Below, one piece after another: positions 25,907 through 37,810 of a DNA stretch of 64,000 bases. The stretch is from Otis tarda (lineage: Eukaryota; Chordata; Aves; Otidiformes; Otididae). Location of the stretch: the NCBI GenBank assembly GCA_026413225.1, contig CM048552.1, positions 209,139,553-209,203,552 on the forward strand, given 5' to 3'. Position 1 is the stretch's first letter. Every line of letters starts with the position of its first letter. Below the pieces are notes generated by a model. The model did not search any database, had not been told where the DNA came from, and saw nothing but the letters and a program-made list of their open reading frames with translations. The position numbers were made by a program, and so were the translations under genes.

Positions 25907-28900
25907 CTGTGCTCAGAGGATGGTATTGTAATGTCTTAAGGAGTTCTTATGAGATCAGGTGCCATCAACAATCAACAGGTAAATACACTAAGCAGACAGG
26001 CACTAAGGCAAAGTTGTACTCATTTAGGTGGTGCAGTAGCTATCAGGAAGTCATATTCTTTTAATAGTGGTAATAAGGAAGAAAAAAAAATATGTCTGAC
26101 AGTTTAAGTTCTGTTCCGATAGCAAAAACAAAATAAAAAAAAAAACTCCTCACCAACTATTTCCAGTTATGTTGCCTAGTTGTAGGACATCAATTCCATC
26201 ATTAAATTCTCTGACCACCAACTTACCATCTGTAAGGAGGATTGCACTTAAAAGACAAGTTATAAAAAATTTCAGAACTGCAACCTTTCCTCTGAATGAT
26301 CTTCTGACAGAATGTGAAAATAAGGAAAGGCTAAGATACAACTAGATTACAATTAAATTTCATAGGCAATTTGAAACTATATAGTGCTCAAACATGATTC
26401 TGTAAGACAAGGGTTTGCAAATATGGCAGTGATCTTCCTCTGTGCCGTTCCAGGAAGGAGACATATATCATATACAGCCCTGCACTATGTCATTGGGACA
26501 CACAATTTCCAGTAGTAGTCGAAGTTTCCCATCAGGTTCCATCGTTGGGAGAAAAAAGTCTTGCAACAGGCCAGTAGAGACTACAGAATATCCCAGTCAA
26601 CAAGTTGACATTTCATTACCTGAACAGTTTACCACATATTCCTTACCCTAAATATAAGAATGATCCAAAAAATACAGGTTGTCAGTTGACTGAATCTATT
26701 TTGAATCGTGCAAAATTAAGCTGTTTGTCTAGATGCTGTAATGCAAGTGCTTTATAAAAACCTTTGCAATGCCTTTTTTTTTTTCTAACAGTAGGAAGAA
26801 AAAGAACAAGAGAATATAAACTAAAACAATCTATAGTTTAACAAATATTCCAATGTATTCAGTACATTGTTTTAATAGGTTTTGCTTTCAGCTTTTATAT
26901 CTTCCACACAACTATAGTATGGATGGATTTAAAGATATAATTTCATATGCTACCTCCCCTTATTATAGTATGAATTATTTAGTATGTTTATACTTTAGGG
27001 AAAAAAAAAACAGTAAAAATTATGTTTCTTCTTATTCAGCATTCATTCTTCCTTTTCAATTTCCATATTTATTCCATTACCATGCATAAAAAGTTTGCAT
27101 TGACTGTTAACAAGTCCAGCCTTATGCTAAAAGTGTAATCTCCATTCTCTATGCCCATATAATTCTCAGGAAAGCCTTTGTGATCTTTAAGTCAACAGCG
27201 TGTACTTTGAGCTATCTTGCCAGCTATTACCAATACAGAGATCTTGAAATAAGTAACTGGCTTAAACTGGGACTAATTCACAACTGAGACAGAGTAGAAT
27301 TAAGGATTTTTCCTGATAATAGTAGAGCTGTCTGTACAACCGAGGATTTAAGAATTCATGATCCAACATTGACCTAAACTCTGTATGCATTAAAGTATTA
27401 CTTTTAACTAATGATCACATATTTCTTAAAATTTATACATGTTTTAAATGAATTAATTCAAATTTACGTAGTTTTTTTTCAAGTACTTTGTATCAGATAC
27501 TTTATGGAAGTCATCTATATGAAAAGTACTCCTTGATCACGGAACACATACTACTTGATCTTTTTAACAAAGATTAATGAGAAAAGCGGTATCAGTAGAT
27601 ATATCAGGCAAGTCAGTCTTTGCCATAATAGCACCCAAAAAGAAGTAGGTTTCATCTCACCAATGAACCGCTTGATAGAATGATGTGGACTAAAGACCAA
27701 ATTTTTCAACTCAAAAGTCAGAAGTGTCTTTATTCACATCAGATAAATGCAATTCCTCACATGCTAAGTTTTTTTCTTCTTCAAATTGATTGCTAAAAGA
27801 TACCATTTTATATAAACAGAAATGTATCTGAAAAAATCCTTTAGTGAAAATCTTCTCCAGATTCTCCACATTTAAATACAGAAGAACTAGGATAAATCTG
27901 AAGGGGGTAGCACTGCTGTTTGCAGACCTTAAAAACTAAACACAATCATAAATGGATAGCAAACTGTTTTAGTAGGCATTTCAGGATTTTATAAAAAGAA
28001 AAGGGAATTCCAAATCCCTAAGTTTACTTAAAAAAAAAATAAAATAAATCAACTTACTAGGTAAGAACAATAACAAATATTTAGAAAAAGCAGATCCTCA
28101 CTGGAACAAATTTTAGCGTTTCCACTGTTGTTGATTCTGCCATTTATAATGAGCTTACGAGATAGCTATTGTCAAGCTGAAAACTACATATTAGCCTTTC
28201 TGAGATGGCAGAGCATAACTTATATGTGCATTTTTAAAATCATAATGACAATGAATTCTTATTTTAATACTGCATTTGTGCTGCTCAGGAAGTCTTCCAG
28301 ATGGTCATTCGGTGAGTATAACCTAACTTTTCACCGGAACATTAAAAGATGTTATTTTTAGTAAAGATCAGCTTCTTTGTTCTAATCAGCTCTTGAAAGC
28401 TTCTCCAGAAGTACAAACAGTTTATGATCAAGTACCAAGTGTACATCATCTTTTTCCATCTCAGTCACATGCTGATCACATTTCCAAATAGGGAAAAAGG
28501 AAACAAGATAAAATATAGGAGATGGGAAATGAGAGGGTCTTGGCACATGATTAGTTTTCATATAAAAGTAAGGAACATACTTTTGTTGATTACCTGTAAT
28601 ATTTATTGTTTAAGAAGTACTGTAATAGCTATTATAATGTATTTGTAGTGACTATGTAATGCCATAGACTTTTTTTCTTCTTTAATAAAAGAAAAAACAT
28701 GAGGAAAAAACTGTTTAGAGTAAAACAAGAGAAGGAAAGAAACCCTGATGATGTACCATTTTTACTATGCAAGTAAGTTAAAAAACAGCAACCTCTGACA
28801 TAAAAGTAGACTGCTACATAGGCATCCTAGAATTTGTATTCCTATTTATATTCTCCCAGGACAAAAAAAAAATGCTGATTCGAAAACCTTTGACAGAAGT

Positions 28901-31900
28901 GGAGTATATGAATTAATATTAATCACTTGTTTTGGTATTAGCAAGCCTGCTGTTTGTGCTGGCTTTTGCGATAGGCATATAAGGTCTCCAGGGAACCGCA
29001 GTATATTATCGACACAGGAAAGGAGCCTTAGAAGAGGCATGTGCCTGCCTACAAATGATTAAGGTATATCACATGTTTGAATAAGCAGCTAAATTCAGAC
29101 AGATACAATTAAAATCAGTAGTTCAGCCATATATAAACATCTGAGATGTACAATAAATTTTGCATTAAACATAGACGCCTAGCTCACTACTAATTATCAC
29201 CCCCATTTCTGAACTGGTGAAACAGCAGTGGCTGAGGTTTACGACATTACTCAATCTGAAATTCAAAATATATATTTTTTTCTGAATTCATATGCTGTGG
29301 ATACTATATGAAATGCAGCATCATATACAAGATGTCCATATGCACTTGTTACTAGTGTTAACACCTTTTTCTATGGCATTTTGACTTTCTGCCAACCAGT
29401 TGCTGGGTTTTCCTTGCCTAATTTTTGGAAAAGGCATTGAGAAAACTACTGACATAAGGCTTGTTCCCCAGGAAATCCAGAGTTTGCAAGATTATTCCCA
29501 TTATTCACCACAAAGATGTACTGCCACATGTATGTTACGACTAGTCATACAGGCACTTAGAAGTACTGTGTGATTTTTCTAGAAGGCTTCAGAAAGAAAA
29601 CCTTCATTAGAGGTGGAAGTTTGCTCAGCATTATGCCAAATGCTACAGAGAAGCACAGTGTTCCCTACTACAGTCTCATCTTTGTGAGGGAGGAAGAGAA
29701 AAGAGGTGAAAGAGGTGTAGATGTGTACAGTAGGACCTGGACAGATTTCAGCTAATTTTAATTGCTTATGTTAGAAGTCTAGTCAACTTTGTCTCCCCAT
29801 ATGGTGAATAAAGCACTTCCAGGGAGCAATTCAGCATATGTAAATATGAATCACACCTGAATGTGACCTTCTCCACTGACTGGGGCAACGTGACTGTGCT
29901 CCTTCCTTAAGGCTGAGTGAGGTGAACCCAGACTTAAGAATATACTGCTGTCCACGGTTAAAAATTAAACTCTGCAGATCTTACCAAACCAATGTATATC
30001 CATGCAACATTTTCCTCCTGTGACCATAGAATAACTAAACCTAGTTAAATAAATTATGGCTATTTATAACATGAAGGTGGTTTTCACCCTAATACATACT
30101 CCATCTGTAATCACTCAGAGCTGCAGGTGTAGTTATCCAACAGATCCTGAGGACCCACAGTACAAAAGTATGCACAAAAAGGCAACTTCCAGCTGTGAAG
30201 AGCTGGCAGCCTAAACGGCAACTCAGAAGTGAAAGGGGAAAGGAAGAGGAGAACCTGGAGAGGAGGTTGGAACAAAAGAAAGATGTCCTCATTCACCAAT
30301 TGCCTCTTCAGTGTACGTCAAGTTTACAAATACAAACTTTGAGCTTATTGTGCTCTGTGCCAAAATCACATACATAGAGAAATGTATATCTTGCAAATGT
30401 TTTATTATACAGATTGTATAGGGGTGCCTATGTATAGAATAATTTAGTGCGACTAATATTGTCAAATATCCTTAGTGCCTTTCTCTCAGTCTGTGCAAAC
30501 AACAGGTTAAGTGTTTTAGCACACAGCAGGATTTGTCAGTTCATATCTACGAGCACACATGCATTGCATGTTGACAACTATTTCCCAGATTAAATTCACT
30601 GAAGTCTGTTTGTTAAACTCAGTAAGTATGGTAAGGCTCATAGTAAGTGGATTTTTTTTCCAGGAGGGCTTCACAGGAAAATTGAATTTAACAAGAGACT
30701 TGAATGAAAAAACCACCTGAATGAGATTTGAATATTTTTATCTATATCTATCTACTTTTTATCTTTCTTTTAAAGTGTGAGTTTGCTTGTTAGCAATTCA
30801 CATCATAATATTCGCCTAGTAAATAGTAATACCATATCAAACGACTTCAGGTTTGGATTTTTTTTTATTATGATTTCTTCTGAGTCCCATGTATTTCAGT
30901 TCTGGTTTTCTAAAAGATGGGAAAATTTATATTTCACAAGGTTTCTTTGTTTTTTTTTTTTTAAAGGAAAAATGTCTTAAACATTTATGTGAAATTTTGA
31001 TTATTCAGGACAGATGCCATACTAAATTACTGACTGATTGCCTATTATCTGCTCTGCAAAGAGAAAGTTTAAACGGTGACAGTACGAATAAAATGATGAG
31101 TGATGAATGATCCATGTGATGGATTTATTTTTACCTCTGTATGATAATTTATGAAAAATATGTCTGCACATTAAAGAAAGCCATCCGATTGTAACTATCT
31201 TTAACATATTTGAAGTATTGTAGTATCAATTAAACAAACTTAGGTGTTGCTCACAGCTTAACTGCAAAATAATATTAATCTATATACTTATGATTTGGTA
31301 CTGGTGATAATGCTCCTTTTATTAGCAATCACAGAAAGCAGCTTGATGCCAAGACAACAGTATTCATCTTACCATACTTTTAGTGCATTTCAAGACTGCA
31401 TGAAGATTTTTCTGTTATCTGCAAAACCAAAATCCCTGCTATAATAAGAAACATGGTTTTAAGAACAGAAATCAAAAAGAATCTAGGTGGATTGGCAAAA
31501 CAAAAAGTACAGGAAGCTTGGGACAGCCATGGTAAATCTCTGTGGTAATTCAGTGAAAAATTACTGTGCACCGTGGTGGAAGACACATAATAACGACCAG
31601 AAAGAAAGATAGATACATAAAAGTTCATAGGTTCACAAAAAACTACTAGAAAAATATTCTCCAAATGGTGTTTAGAACACAGATTGTCTTTGCCTAAGAA
31701 CTCAAAAAAAAAAAGTTGCAACCACTCATTCCACTTCCTTTTCACATCAGAGTAAAGCTTGTAAATCCGACTTAACCTGACCTGCTCCAGTAGGGATTAA
31801 ATCTTTGGTTTTCATTTTTTTTGTAATGCAAAATATATTGTAAAACACATAAAAGGATCTGCCTTTCTGAAAGTTAATACTTGAGTGTTTCAGGATGATA

Positions 31901-32062
31901 CCCTAGAAAGCAGACACTCAAGATTTTTACTCAGTTTTGAAGATATCAGCTAAGATTATTAAAATAATTTTACAATATTATTGCCCCAGTCCCATAAAAT
32001 CAGAATTGAGTGACTGTGTGAGATGATAAAACCATTCTTGCCAACCTCTCCTACATGGTATC
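25907..32062. other. AT-rich unique sequence with several exon-like segments
   Basis: No known gene or repeat. Splice-site-bounded segments occur at 26154-26303 (minus), 28289-28311 (plus) and 30589-30621 (plus). They are discussed as findings or rejected, because comparable false exons are common in vertebrate non-coding DNA. Confidence 0.5.
26154..26303 (-). other. Exon-like segment with alternative splice sites, unassigned
   Basis: On the minus strand a good acceptor (pyrimidine-rich, ending CATTCTGTCAG) ends at 26304. A donor ATG|GTAAGTTG lies at 26226, a second acceptor (CCTCCTTACAG) ends at 26230, and a second donor TTG|GTGAGGAG begins at 26153. One frame is open across the whole 150 bases and includes LVVREFNDGIDVLQLGNITG. 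No family is recognised. No in-frame partner exon was found nearby. Confidence 0.15.
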
Positions 32063-32347
32063 CAGTGACAGGACACACGGGAATGGTTCAAAGCTGCATC
32101 AGGGGAGGTTTAGACTGGACATTAGGAAGCATTTCTTTACCCAGAGGGTGGTCAAACACTGGAACAGGCTTCCTAGAGAGGTGGTCAACACCCCAAGCCT
32201 GTCAGTGTTTAAGAGGCATTTGGACAATGCCCTTAATAACATGCCTTAACTTTTAATCACCTCTGAACTGGTCAGGGTGGACAAGATGATCTTTGTAAGT
32301 CCCTTCCAAACGAACTATTCTATTCATTTCTATTTTCTATTTCTATT
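32063..32347 (+). mobile_element. CR1 LINE 3' region, older subfamily
   Basis: The order CAGTGACAGGACACACGGGA, TTAGACTGGACATTAGGAAG, CACTGGAACAGGCTTCCTAG, GTCCCTTCCAA and then TTCTATT repeats is a CR1-type 3' end. It belongs to a different subfamily from the CR1 that follows. It sits head to tail with that next CR1, which begins within its tail. Confidence 0.85.
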
Positions 32348-33018
32348 CTGGTGGACGAGAAGCTCAACATGAGACGGCAATGCGCCCTTGCGGCCCAGAA
32401 GGCCAACCACATCCTGGGCTGCATCAGAAGAAGCGTGGCCAGCAGGTCGAGGGAGGTGATTCTCCCACTCTACTCTGCCCTGGTGAGACCCCACCTGGAG
32501 TACTGTGTCCAGTTCTGGAGCCCCCAACACAAGAAGGACATGGACCAGTTGGAGTGAGTCCAGAGGAGGCCACGAAGATGATAAAAGGGCTGGAGCGCCT
32601 CTCTTATGAGGACAGGCTGAGAGAGTTGGGGCTGTTCAGCCTGGAGAAGAGAAGGCTCCAGGGAGACCTGATAGCGGTCTTCCAGTACCTCAAGGGGGCC
32701 TACAAGAAGGATGGGGAGAAACTGTTCAGTAGGGCCTGTTGTGATAGGACGAGGGGGAATGGTTTTAAAATAGAGGGAGGTAGATTTAGATTGGAAATTA
32801 GGAAAAAATTTTTTACAATGTGAGTTGTAGAACACTGGCCCAGGTTGCCCAGAGAGGTGGTGGAAGCCCCATCCCTGGAAACGTTCAAGGCCAGGTTGGA
32901 TGGGGCTCTGAGCAACCTGATCTAGTCAGGGATGTCCCTGCTCCTTGCAGGGGGGTTGGAGTAGATGACCTTTGAAGGTCCCTTCCAACCCTAACCATTC
33001 TATGTTTCTATAATTCTG
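32348..33018 (+). mobile_element. CR1 LINE with broken ORF2 C-terminus
   Basis: The longest contiguous CR1 in the window. It encodes the end of ORF2 (from [19 protein letters not shown] through [15 protein letters not shown] to [13 protein letters not shown]) and the 3' UTR, ending CCCTTCCAACCCTAACCATT plus a short tail. It is disabled by an in-frame TGA near 32556, a one-base loss near 32570 relative to sister copies, and an extra base near 32821. The absence of upstream reverse-transcriptase and endonuclease sequence shows the usual 5' truncation. Confidence 0.95.
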
Positions 33019-33349
33019 TTCTTGAATGGTGCTAAGTTATTCTATAAGAAAATATCAATAGGCAGTCAACATCCTATGTGTTCTGGATGTGTTTCATTTC
33101 AGAAACATGATTTATTAGTGCTGGAACACAACTAAAGTGTAATGAAATTCCTCAGACTTGGATATGGACAGGCCTAAATATTATCCAGCTGTCAAAGTTT
33201 TCCTTTAGAAATAACTTCTATTGTGCACAGAAGAGGAAGGCTTGTCAGCAAACAGGTACTGTTGGAGCCTGGGACTCTCAGCAGCATATCAGATTTGGTC
33301 AAACTGCTTTGTCTTCTTCAACTGACTTCACTTGTAGAGCTGCATAAGT
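33019..33349. other. Unique spacer between oppositely oriented CR1 copies
   Basis: Nothing recognised. Confidence 0.6.
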
Positions 33350-33524
33350 CATAGAATCATAGAATCATAGAATGGTTAGAGTTGGAAGGGACCTTCAAAG
33401 GTCATCTAGTCCAACCCCCCTGCAAGAGCAGGGACATCCCTGACTAGATCAGGTTGCTCAGAGCCTCATCCAGCCTGGCCTTGAACACTTCCAGGGATGG
33501 GGCATCCACGACCTCTCTGGGCAC
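33350..33524 (-). mobile_element. CR1 LINE 3' end, inverted
   Basis: Begins with the CR1 tail as repeated ATAGAATC units, then GTTGGAAGGGACCTTCAAAG and CATCTAGTCCAACCCCCCTG. It ends abruptly at CTCTCTGGGCAC. It is oriented opposite to the copy at 32348-33018, so the two 3' ends face each other across 0.33 kb. Confidence 0.95.
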
Positions 33525-34521
33525 TTTTCAGCTACTTACTGCAAACTATATCTCAGCTCCAAGCTTAATCTTTTGTTACTCTCTCAGGATCTTCAGATTT
33601 ATACTGATACTGAATCATTTGTTATAAACTGACAGACACACAAAAAATCCTTGTATGGCATCCTGCTATTCAATACAGTTGGCTCCAGAGCAAACCTTTC
33701 TGTCAAAATCAATTTTTTCCAAAATATGTTTTTATTCCAGGACAAAATGAAACAAATTTTGTGAATTGCAGAGAGATTCTTACAGCAACTACAGTATAAT
33801 GTCACTTGATGATGCTTCCAACAACAGAGCAGTAGCCTGAATAAATTATTTTTGAAATATAAAAAAAACATTTAAAAATTAATCAAAACTATTAGTAGGA
33901 GGTATTTTCTAATGGAAAAGGGGTTTGCTGAAGAAACTTGCAAATTAGAATATGGAACTTGTTGAAATACATGGCAACTTACAGTCATTTTACATGTAAC
34001 TTTGCTTACCAAGCACTTTGCTAATCTGGCAAATGGTCATGTGGAAAGTATAGCTGCTTTTAAAAATTTTAAAATCACAGTCTCTAGTGACAAATAAGCT
34101 GTAAAATAACTAACCATCAAATATCTTTCCCCAAGTTAGCAACCTCACATGACCAAGGAAGGCTAACATCTATTACCAGAAGTGCTCATGGGTCTATCTT
34201 TGCAATGGTCTGTTTTGTCCTTTAATAGCCCAGTCTAAATGAATAGTTACCCATCAGCATTTCAGCAAACTGGGTGCCACTCCTGGTACAGGCTCAGCTC
34301 AAGGCTCACATTCTGGACTCATAACAAGATCACTTAGTCTCTCCACCACATTTATTCCATTAAACAATGAGCAAAACTAGTCCAAAGCACTTAAATCTAC
34401 TCAGAAAATCAAGATGAAAAGGGAACAACCAAGAAAGTAATCTAACTATGCAAAATTATCTTTGAGGATTCTGATTCTGCAATATATGATGAAGTACTAT
34501 TTAATCATGTGATTTTGTACA

Positions 34522-34567
34522 TATAACTCATGAACTGATCATTATATAACTCATGAACTGATCATTA
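34522..34567 (+). repeat. Perfect 23-bp tandem duplication
   Basis: Two adjacent identical copies of a 23-base unit beginning TATAACTCATGAACTGATCA. Confidence 0.97.
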
Positions 34568-36721
34568 CTTATAATTTAACTAAAGTATATATTTTTCTCC
34601 TTAGAACTACAAATTTTTCTTTAGATACATTTTAAATATTTGGAAAAACAAATATTAATGAGTAATGAAAAAGATATAACTAGTGTCATAACCTGAAAAA
34701 AAAATTAAGAAAACATTTTAAGACAATAAGTTATTTATTTGAAATTGCATGTGGTGAGTCTAAAAAGCCAGCACCATGCTGTGCCTTCTCAGCATTTCAC
34801 TTTCCTCTCTGGTTTGTCCAATGTGGCTCTTCTCAGGTTGGGAGTATTTCTATCCTACCTTACAGATTTCCAGTTTCTCTTAATGACTGCCTGCCTTTGC
34901 CACTGCTGTGGTTGTTCATGCTCCAGTGTTCTTGCTCTTTCTCCTTTTTTTTTCTGTACAATCTCCCTTCATTATATTTTGCCCTTTCCTGTTCTTTCAG
35001 TTCACATCTATAGTGAACTTTGTGTCTTCTTCTTAGGTCCTAATCTATTTAATTGCATTTAGCTGGCATGATTCCAAAGCTGAAGTCAGTATTCCTGTTT
35101 CTAACTCCTGTCTTTTGCTTTACTCATTTTAATTCAGCTCTCACAGAAGCCAGAAATATTATCTGTAAACAAAGCATTTCACCATGCAACCCACTTAACA
35201 CTGTCTAAATGCACTTCTTCCAAAACAGGGGAGACTACCTGGCCAACTGGCAGTCATACCTTACATCCCTGAAAAAAAGGGATGAGAGGGCTCTCATTTT
35301 GAAGAAGGAAAATTAAAAAAAATTAAACTCCACATCCAAAGAAGCAATCAAGTGAGTTTGATTCTGTGTTCTCTTGTCAGCTTCTCATTCAACTCTAGCC
35401 CTTCCTCATCTTTAATACATGAGATTTTTAGAGAAAAAAAAATAAATCTGTGAGTGGATTTTCTCACTCTAATTGCTGATAACATCTCATCTTCCTTCAC
35501 AGCACCCATTCAAACTCTTCAGACCCAGCAGCTGGAAACCGATGTCTACACTACAAAGCCAAAGTCGTCCTATCCAGCCTGTTACATCAAATAATGTCTT
35601 CAAGTTGGAGACAAGTAAAACTACTGTAATAAGTTTTCTCTAGAATTACTGGTAAAGTCAGAATCTGGCCCCAGAAATTGGGCTAATTAATCAAATGGAA
35701 AAGATTATCAATTTGCATTTTTGAGAAGGGGTAGGTGTTTTAATCAGGGCAAATGAACTGTCAGAATGGAGAGTTCCATTAGCAGGAATGGAAGGAAGGA
35801 GGGATGAACCAACTACAGCCAGGCATTTGCAAGGCACCTTCATTGTCTGTCTTCTGAGATGAATCTAATGAAAAATTGTTGGGACTTCAACATTGTGATT
35901 CAAGCAGAAAAGATACATAATTATGTAACTGTTGTCCTCATTAACTCTGTTGCAACTCAGAATCAACACTATATTTTCTGTTCAACAACACTGCATTTTC
36001 TTGCTTTAACCTGTCTCAAAAAAAAAAAAGACAATTCATTAATTTTGCCATAATCAAGATAGCATTTTTCTTCATTAAATTATGGGCTTGAACATCCCCA
36101 AACTCTTCAAGAGAGGACAAAGCTCCTTCACTCTGTTGTCAGTGTCAGCAGCTGAAGTTACTTCGGCTTGCTGTGGTTAAAAGAGAGAGAAAAAAAAAAC
36201 AAACCAAAAAAACAAAACCAGGAAACTTTTACTATGTGGTCTAACTTGGGCAAATTTATGTGAGGATAATAAAAGGAAGGAAAGTATCAGAGGAGTAAAA
36301 GAAATTTTTAAGAGATGTGTGGGAATGTCACTAGAGAGCACAAGATAATGGAGAACTTGCTGAAAGCTCAGATGGAAAATATTAAACAACCCCCCCACCT
36401 GGGAAAAGGGAGGGGAATGCAATGTTGCCAGTTTTTGAAAAGGGATCTTCAGTTGCAGACCTATTGATATAAAGGCAAGGCTCTTTGTGAAAGGTCCTGG
36501 CAAAGAAACAATTCTGAAGTAAAGGCAGCTAGGACAGTTAAAACTCAGTTAGTGTTTCGCCATGTATTCCAGATCTTATATTCCCCTCTTTCTTTAGGCT
36601 CTATAACTTCTGTTATACATACAAATTACATGAGCTTTTTTCCTTGGAATTCTTCATCTCCTGCTTCCAGAAGATTTTTCCCTTGCATGAGTTATAATCA
36701 TCTTTCGCAGTAAAGAAGAAT

Positions 36722-36744
36722 AAAAAAAAAAAAAAAAAAAAAAA
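36722..36744 (+). repeat. A23 homopolymer
   Basis: An uninterrupted run of 23 A with no transposable-element body beside it. Confidence 0.95.
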
Positions 36745-36989
36745 GGAAGAAAAATTGCATCTGAGAAGCCGCCAGGTAGAACTGCGATTAAAGGCTGACA
36801 TTTTTACCTAGTATGCAAGATTAGATTTTCCATTTTTATACACTCCCTCAAGAACAACCTGTACAGATTTATATGAATTGGCATCATTCTGTCAGTTCTC
36901 AGTGTGGCAAATGATTCTGGAGACTGGACTTGAATTTCCTTTGGCAATAAAATACTTGAAAATGAGCACCATGCATATGCCAAGCCTAT

Positions 36990-37810
36990 GACGATGTTTT
37001 CTTGGGATCTGCTTGGAAGAATCCCATGGGATACAATCCAAGACAGAACAGGGGTCTAGAAGAGCTGGTTATTTTTCAAAGATGAGCTGGCTATTTTTCA
37101 AAGGTCATCTCCCCCAAGCTCAAGAATGATCTATCCCAGTGACAGGATGTTAAGCAAGAATCATTGAAGGCCTGCATGGATGAAAAAGGAACTCCCAACA
37201 AAACTCAGATATATAAAAAGAAGCATACAAGAGGTGAAAGCATGGGAAGGGGACCTGGAAGGAATATGGAGACATTGAGTATGCAGGGATGGGGTTAGGA
37301 GCTGAATCTGGCAAGGGACATGAAAGGCAACAGGAAAGGGTTCTGCAATACTTCAGCAGTGAAAGTTAGAGTAGGGAAAATGTGGGCCCGCTGCTGAATG
37401 GGGCAGGAGACCTGGTGATACAGGACATGGTAATGGCTGAGGTACTCAATTCCCTTTTTACCACACTCTTTACTGGTAAAACTGGCCTCCATATGTCCCA
37501 AATCCCTGAGAACAATGGGAAGGTCTGGAGCAAAGAGGGCAACCTCAGTGGAGGAGAGCCAGAGTCTTCTCAGTAATTCTCCTTGACAGGACAAGAGACA
37601 ATGGGCACAAACTGAAATACAGGAAATTCCCCCTGAACATAAGAAGGCTTTTTTACTGTGAGAGTGGTCGAACACTGGAACAGATTGCCCGTCCTTGCAG
37701 ATATTAAAAATCTGAGTGGACACAGTCCTCAGCAACCTGCTTCGATCACAGGGTTGTACTAGATATCTCCAGAGTCCCTTCCAAACCTTACCCATACTGT
37801 TATTCTGCAA
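36990..37810 (+). mobile_element. Internally deleted CR1 LINE (ORF2 middle joined to 3' end)
   Basis: The left part (36990 to about 37562) matches the CR1 ORF2 segment between endonuclease and reverse transcriptase: GGGATCTGCTTGGAAGAATC, CCCAACAAAACTCAGATATA, then a frame encoding GPLLNGAGDLVIQDM and AEVLNSLF. The right part (about 37563-37810) is the CR1 3' region: TGACAGGACAAGAGACAATG, GGAAATTCCCCCTGAACATA, CACTGGAACAGATTGCCC and TCCAGAGTCCCTTCC. The reverse-transcriptase core that should lie between is absent. A 22-base unit is duplicated at 37062-37105. The 181-codon minus-strand frame here is an antisense shadow. Confidence 0.85.
37062..37105 (+). repeat. 22-bp tandem duplication inside CR1
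   Basis: GAGCTGGTTATTTTTCAAAG and a second copy GAGCTGGCTATTTTTCAAAG lie in adjacent 22-base units. They differ at two or three positions. Confidence 0.9.

Larger units (their letters stand above)
33525..36989. other. AT-rich unique sequence
   Basis: Contains a perfect 23-base tandem duplication (34522-34567), A-runs near 36019 and an A23 run (36722-36744). No gene or transposable element is recognised. Confidence 0.55.

Noticed and set aside
28289..28311. 23-base plus-strand micro-exon with excellent splice sites; a similar 33-base one at 30589-30621
   Set aside because: Too short for open frames to mean anything, and no in-phase neighbours were found.
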